Below, in pieces: positions 1-2,881 of a DNA stretch of 5,358 nt. The DNA comes from Methanosarcina sp. (GTDB lineage: Archaea; Halobacteriota; Methanosarcinia; Methanosarcinales; Methanosarcinaceae). The notes under the pieces are model-generated. The model searched no databases. It saw only the letters and a program-made list of their open reading frames with translations, and had not been told where the DNA came from. Location of the stretch: the NCBI GenBank assembly GCA_013330315.1, contig DUIO01000030.1:1-5358 (forward strand), in the 5' to 3' direction. The position numbers and the translations under genes are program-made. Each line of letters starts with the position of its first letter. Within the stretch, counting starts at the first letter, position 1.

Positions 1-254
1 TTGTATGTTCCAGGTTTAGTATATATGTGATACGGGTTCCAGCATGTCTGGCAAGTAGCTCCGTCACCGTATCTCCATATGTGTGATATAACTCCTGCTG
101 TACTACCACCAGTGTACGTAAATGTCACTTTAAGTGGGGCATAGCCAGCTGTTGTACTGGTTTTAAAGCTTGCATTCGGTAAAGCTGCAAGTGCTGTTGA
201 GGGCATCAGGAGTACTAATACGAGACACAGTGCTATTATGCTTTTTATTTTCAC
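1..254 (-). CDS. Secreted PKD-domain protein, N-terminal part (runs off left edge)
   Basis: Translating the minus strand from a GTG at 254-252 gives 84 uninterrupted codons to the window edge. Residues 1-23 form a classic signal peptide: Lys2 and Lys4, a hydrophobic core (about 6-17), then a Pro-Ser-Thr-Ala-Leu-Ala cleavage region with likely cleavage after Ala23. Residues 26-84 match a PKD (polycystic kidney disease) beta-sandwich: the opening PNASF, GYAPLKVTFTYT, then W60-R-Y-G-D-G65 in place of the usual WxFGDG, and NPYHIYTKPGTY (73-84), which matches the NPxHxYxxxGxY end of the fold. PKD domains in methanogens usually occur in surface or extracellular proteins and act in adhesion or as structural spacers. 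Cys68 and Cys71 form an unusual CxxC in the loop between the GDG and NP motifs. The GTG at 254 is preferred over the in-frame GTG at 263 because AGGTGA (265-260) lies 5 nt before it. The C-terminus, full domain content and function are unknown. It has the same orientation as the secretion operon but is separated by about 670 bp and probably has its own promoter. Confidence 0.85.
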   Translation of the reverse strand, partial: MKIKSIIALCLVLVLLMPSTALAALPNASFKTSTTAGYAPLKVTFTYTGGSTAGVISHIWRYGDGATCQTCWNPYHIYTKPGTY

Positions 255-259
255 CAGTT

Positions 260-265
260 TCACCT
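260..265 (-). promoter_or_regulatory. Ribosome binding site of the PKD gene
   Basis: The minus strand reads AGGTGA here, complementary to the archaeal 16S rRNA 3' end (core GGAGGTGA), with 5 nt between it and the GTG at 254. It overlaps a second in-frame GTG (263-261), so it decides the start in favour of 254. Confidence 0.65.
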
Positions 266-288
266 ATTTGTTTCGATTTTGGATTAAT

Positions 289-305
289 ATTTATGCAGTT
301 TATAT
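289..305 (-). promoter_or_regulatory. Possible proximal TATA element of the PKD gene
   Basis: The minus strand has CATATAAA (305-298) followed by ATAAATAT (296-289). Either could act as a weak TATA box giving a start at about 265-277 and a short leader carrying the AGGTGA ribosome binding site. No good BRE-like sequence lies upstream of either, so this is a weaker candidate than the TTTATATA at 538-531. If it were used, the TATCYGRAAA repeats at 338-368 would sit just upstream, in an activator-like position. Confidence 0.25.
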
Positions 306-337
306 GAAAAAGCGTATCAAGTCTATCCCTAACAAAA

Positions 338-368
338 TATCCGGAAATTATCTGAAAATATCTGGAAA
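338..368. repeat. Three phased direct repeats, consensus TATCYGRAAA
   Basis: On the plus strand, TATCCGGAAA (338-347), TATCTGAAAA (349-358) and TATCTGGAAA (359-368) follow each other with 11- and 10-bp spacing, one DNA helical turn each, so all would face the same side. Further TATC cores occur at 315 and 324 with less regular spacing. Their position 70-115 bp upstream of the PKD start codon fits a transcription-factor binding array or a leader RNA element. No known regulator motif is recognised. Confidence 0.45.
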
Positions 369-472
369 CTTTGATGTCCTATGATGCTCATTTCTCTCAG
401 TCGACTGCATAAATCTTGTTTCATTCATTTTATCATGTTACAATTTTTTTTGTTCGGTTGTCTCGCCGGCTG

Positions 473-488
473 CCTGCCAATTGACAGG
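473..488 (-). other. Small hairpin in the predicted PKD leader RNA
   Basis: The minus-strand sequence CCTGTCAATTGGCAGG folds into a 6-bp stem (one U-G wobble) closed by an AAUU tetraloop. It begins about 20 nt after the predicted distal transcription start and is followed by a short GC-rich stretch (GCAGCCGGCGAG) unlike the surrounding AT-rich DNA. It might stabilise the 5' end of the leader or be a protein site; no tract of T's follows, so it is not a terminator. Confidence 0.35.
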
Positions 489-495
489 GAGTAAA

Positions 496-509
496 GTTAA
501 CTAGTTAAC
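496..509. promoter_or_regulatory. Perfect 14-bp palindrome, operator-like
   Basis: GTTAACTAGTTAAC reads the same on both strands, two GTTAAC half-sites around a TA centre. Its centre is about 32 bp downstream of the centre of the TATA box at 538-531, so it overlaps or immediately follows the expected transcription start. That is the usual place for archaeal repressors, often dimeric winged-helix proteins, to block polymerase. A related run (AACTAACTTAA, 510-520) lies between it and the TATA box. The binding protein is unknown. Confidence 0.5.
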
Positions 510-530
510 AAACTAACTTAATTTTAAAAG

Positions 531-544
531 TATATAAACTTACT
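531..544 (-). promoter_or_regulatory. Archaeal promoter (BRE plus TATA box), probably of the PKD gene
   Basis: The minus strand reads AGTAAG (544-539) then TTTATATA (538-531). The second is an ideal archaeal TATA box, and the first matches five of six positions of the BRE pattern RNWAAW bound by TFB. Transcription would start about 24 nt past the box centre, near 510, giving a leader of about 255 nt before the GTG at 254. Long leaders are common in Methanosarcina. No other minus-strand gene lies between, so the PKD gene is the likely target. Confidence 0.55.
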
Positions 545-815
545 TTTATTGTCTGAATTTTATAAAAAAAGATCTCTTGAAAAATAATCTATTTTTGAAC
601 TTCAATTCCAGAAATAAGCTCGAATAAGACAACAAAATACTTTCATTTATATTATACATAGGCTCTTGGGGAGAACTAATGGATATAAATACTTTCTCAG
701 TTTTTTTATCCATTTTCTGGTCTATTAGTTGCATTTAGTTGTCTCTTTACTGGCCTTTTTAAATTTCTGGTCATTTTTTACCATATTACACGTGATAGCT
801 TTAATGCTTGTAGTG

Positions 816-832
816 TTCCCGTATAGTGGGAA
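816..832. other. Short inverted repeat downstream of the operon terminator
   Basis: TTCCC (816-820) and GGGAA (828-832) form a 5-bp stem with a 7-nt loop. It lies about 30 bp past the main terminator of the secretion operon. No tract of T's follows on either strand, so it may be a back-up processing or binding site, or chance. Confidence 0.25.
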
Positions 833-857
833 TAAATGGCTAATTATCGAATTTTAT

Positions 858-902
858 GCGAAAAAAAAAGAGGGAAATTAACCCCTTAATTCTATTTTTC
901 GC
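858..902 (-). terminator. Transcription terminator of the secretion operon
   Basis: Beginning 27 bases after the TAA of the membrane-protein gene, the minus strand shows AGGGG (886-882), a TTAATT loop, TCCCT (875-871), then C and nine T's (869-861). This is a 5-bp stem (one G-T wobble) with a T tract, resembling an intrinsic terminator; archaeal polymerase also stops at T-runs alone. It is nested in a larger inverted repeat: GCGAAAAA (902-895) pairs with TTTTTCGC (865-858). A third copy, GCGAAAAAAA, lies at 922-913. Confidence 0.65.
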
Positions 903-928
903 TCTTTCGTTGTTTTTTTCGCTTTCTT

Positions 929-2866
929 TTATACCAGCCCGCTGAAAATAAATCTTGAAGCAGCAGCTGAGGCTGCAAAGATAATTACCGTAATCGGGAG
1001 CATACAGGCGAGGTCATATTTTAGTTGCGCCCGTTCTCCTCCATATTCTATGGCTCCTGCAAAGCGTGTGAGGATTGCACTGATAATTATAATGTAAACC
1101 CCTATTGCGAGCAGGAACTGATCCGGAGAAATGGATTGTGAGAAAGCCTCAGGAGTGATCTCTACAGGCATCCCGGAAAGGTCTGCGGGTACCCTGCTTA
1201 CTCTCTCTGCTACCTGGTTTAAAATTTTTGTAATAACTTCGGAAAGGGCGAGGGTGATTCCTGCAATAAGAGGTGCAAAAACCGCGGCAGTGGTGCGCAT
1301 TGTTGAGGTAACGTCATAGAGGGAACGCCTGATGCGCTCTTCTACTGCGCTGAGTTCTTTTAAATGATCGGCGAGCTTGATAATCGAAGCTCCTGCAGCT
1401 TCATGGTTTTTGTGGACACTTTCCGTAAAGAGAAGCATGGTGTTTCTTATCCTCTCGGAATACACATGCCTGAAAGCTCCGAATTCTTTGTCGAAAATCG
1501 CGTCTTTAAGGTTTGTCCTCATGCTGAGGAGGTTCATCGAGATTTCCTCATAGGCTTCTCCTATTTTTGAACCTTCCATGGTCCTGGCAGTATGGGCAAA
1601 GGCTTCTTCAGGAGCTTTTCCTTCCGAAATCCTTCTGCCAAGCACAAAGAGAGAATCTGCAAATTCCTGTTCCATCTGCTTTATCCTATCTCTTATCTTT
1701 TTGTACGGGATAGATGAGGAATAGAAGTAGATTGAAAGTCCTGCAGTGCCGCCTACTATTAAAGGAAGTGCTGGAAGAAGATACCCTCCGAGAGGGGTTG
1801 TGGACACTATTTCACCGGGATTTCCAAAAGCTAGAAGGAAATAGCCAAGAGGGGCTGTCAGCAGGCAGACCAGAGCCCCTGTAAGTAATGCAAAGCGTTT
1901 CTTCTGCTTGATGTCTGCAAGGTCCGGATGAGAGTCAGGAATTTTACTGGGAATAAAAGCAACAGGTCTTTGCATCAGGATATACTCAGAGTAGACTGCT
2001 GCAAGGAGAGGAAAAACAAAGTCGTAAAGAAGGATAAGGTCAGTAATTTTTGGTTTAATCCCTACAACCGTGACTGCAGGCAGGAGAGCAACAAGCGCAA
2101 GGGGGATCAGGATAAATATCGAGTACAACACGTAGCTTGGGGTCTTTAGCTTTGCTGCAAAAACTTCCATCAAGCTTTCAGTCCCTTCAAGGCTGATATC
2201 GAGTGCACGGTTCAGGGTAATGACTCTCTGGGCTTCATCTGGTTCGGCTGTTGAGCTTTTGATTAAGTGCAGGGATCGTTTGAAATATTCGCTATTCCTG
2301 CCCCACAGGTCAGCAAATGAAAGAAGCGCGTCATCCATGCTGCTATAGATCCTCAGGTTCAGGTCCCAGGTTAGCTTTTTTAAATCAGTAGCAAGCGGTT
2401 TCTCGGAGTTCCGGGCCGCAAAAAGGACAGCATGCTCAAGGTTTGGGACCAGTTTCATTGACATGATTATATAGCTTAAGATTTCCGGAATATCTCCGAG
2501 CGAGGATATTTTCATAAATCTTGCTTTTATCTTTACATATTCGCTCAAGTAATAAAGAACCATTAGCGGAATGATAAAAGTCAGGGTTCCCATTATTAGA
2601 AGGGTCTTAGGATCGAAACTCCTGGAAAAGATCAGGAGAATATCTATCCCGACCAGCAAAATTAAAGTCACTGCTGTTCCAGCGTAAGAAAACAGCACCG
2701 TCTCAAAAGCTTCCAGGTTAAAGCCCGTAAATATGAGTGCATCCCTGTACTCGGGACTCACGCTTTTTTCACATTTCCTGCTGAAGGCTTTAGGGTCAGG
2801 GACTGCCCATGCCCATTGTTTTGCCGTGGACCTACAGGCTCTTACGTACCAGCTGTTCTCTTCCAT
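929..2866 (-). CDS. Archaeal type II/IV secretion platform protein (T2SSF; FlaJ/TadC/GspF-like)
   Basis: A 645-residue polytopic membrane protein, the expected partner of the ATPase encoded just upstream. About nine hydrophobic spans are visible: roughly residues 58-80, 88-108, 247-268, 276-294, 325-347, 360-382, 526-545, 583-601 and 619-640. Between them lie two large charged, helical regions (about 110-245 and 385-525) with the layout of T2SSF domains; both start alike, with DIPEILSYIIMSMKLVPNLEHAV (125-147, abridged here to its ends DIPEIL and LEHAV) and EFADSLFVLGRRISEGKAPE (401-420). Two such domains with extra membrane spans are typical of archaeal FlaJ/TadC-like proteins, whose cytoplasmic loops contact the ATPase and transmit its motion to filament subunits. 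The ATG at 2866 lies 12 nt after the ATPase stop, so translation is probably coupled; the frame ends in TAA at 931-929, just before a terminator. Whether it serves a pilus, an archaellum-like filament or secretion cannot be told. The ATPase neighbour lacks the other archaellum genes, making archaellum itself unlikely. Confidence 0.88.
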   Translation of the reverse strand: MEENSWYVRACRSTAKQWAWAVPDPKAFSRKCEKSVSPEYRDALIFTGFNLEAFETVLFSYAGTAVTLILLVGIDILLIFSRSFDPKTLLIMGTLTFIIPLMVLYYLSEYVKIKARFMKISSLGDIPEILSYIIMSMKLVPNLEHAVLFAARNSEKPLATDLKKLTWDLNLRIYSSMDDALLSFADLWGRNSEYFKRSLHLIKSSTAEPDEAQRVITLNRALDISLEGTESLMEVFAAKLKTPSYVLYSIFILIPLALVALLPAVTVVGIKPKITDLILLYDFVFPLLAAVYSEYILMQRPVAFIPSKIPDSHPDLADIKQKKRFALLTGALVCLLTAPLGYFLLAFGNPGEIVSTTPLGGYLLPALPLIVGGTAGLSIYFYSSSIPYKKIRDRIKQMEQEFADSLFVLGRRISEGKAPEEAFAHTARTMEGSKIGEAYEEISMNLLSMRTNLKDAIFDKEFGAFRHVYSERIRNTMLLFTESVHKNHEAAGASIIKLADHLKELSAVEERIRRSLYDVTSTMRTTAAVFAPLIAGITLALSEVITKILNQVAERVSRVPADLSGMPVEITPEAFSQSISPDQFLLAIGVYIIIISAILTRFAGAIEYGGERAQLKYDLACMLPITVIIFAASAAASRFIFSGLV

Positions 2867-2881
2867 TTTCCTGACCCCTCA
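2867..2881 (-). promoter_or_regulatory. Coupled stop and ribosome binding site between the two secretion genes
   Basis: On the minus strand the ATPase stop TGA (2881-2879) runs straight into GGGG, so GAGGGG overlaps the stop codon, and AGGA (2872-2869) follows 2 nt before the ATG at 2866. GAGG is 10 nt from the ATG and is the better-spaced ribosome binding site. The 12-nt gap suggests one mRNA and translational coupling, keeping motor and platform subunits in proportion. Confidence 0.6.

Larger units (their letters stand above)
289..414. repeat. 11-bp perfect inverted repeat, arms 289-299 and 404-414
   Basis: ATTTATGCAGT at 289-299 is the exact reverse complement of ACTGCATAAAT at 404-414, with 104 bp between. 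In a transcript from the distal promoter (TATA at 538-531) both arms would be in the PKD leader and could pair to enclose a domain of about 100 nt. The promoter-proximal arm in DNA overlaps the possible proximal TATA element. The match is directly visible; a function is an inference. Confidence 0.5.
255..928. other. AT-rich intergenic region with no convincing gene
   Basis: About 670 bp lie between the stop of the membrane-protein gene and the start of the PKD gene. The composition is clearly more AT-rich than the flanking genes. Its right end (858-902) carries the terminator of the secretion operon. Its left half (about 255-545) carries the probable promoter, operator-like palindrome, leader and repeats for the PKD gene. 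The middle (about 545-815) shows no recognisable gene. A 62-codon minus-strand frame at 734-546 is Lys/Phe/Ile-rich, resembles no family I know and lacks a good ribosome binding site, so it is not called. No tRNA, CRISPR array or insertion-sequence ends were seen. Confidence 0.7.

Noticed and set aside
338..414. Possible CRISPR-like or integrase attachment repeats
   Set aside because: The repeats are only 10-11 bp with no spacer pattern, and no cas gene, integrase or tRNA is present.
546..734. 62-codon minus-strand frame in the intergenic region
   Set aside because: It lies in AT-rich DNA, is dominated by Lys, Phe, Ile and Ser, has no good ribosome binding site and matches no family I know. 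Only a speculative TATA element supports it.
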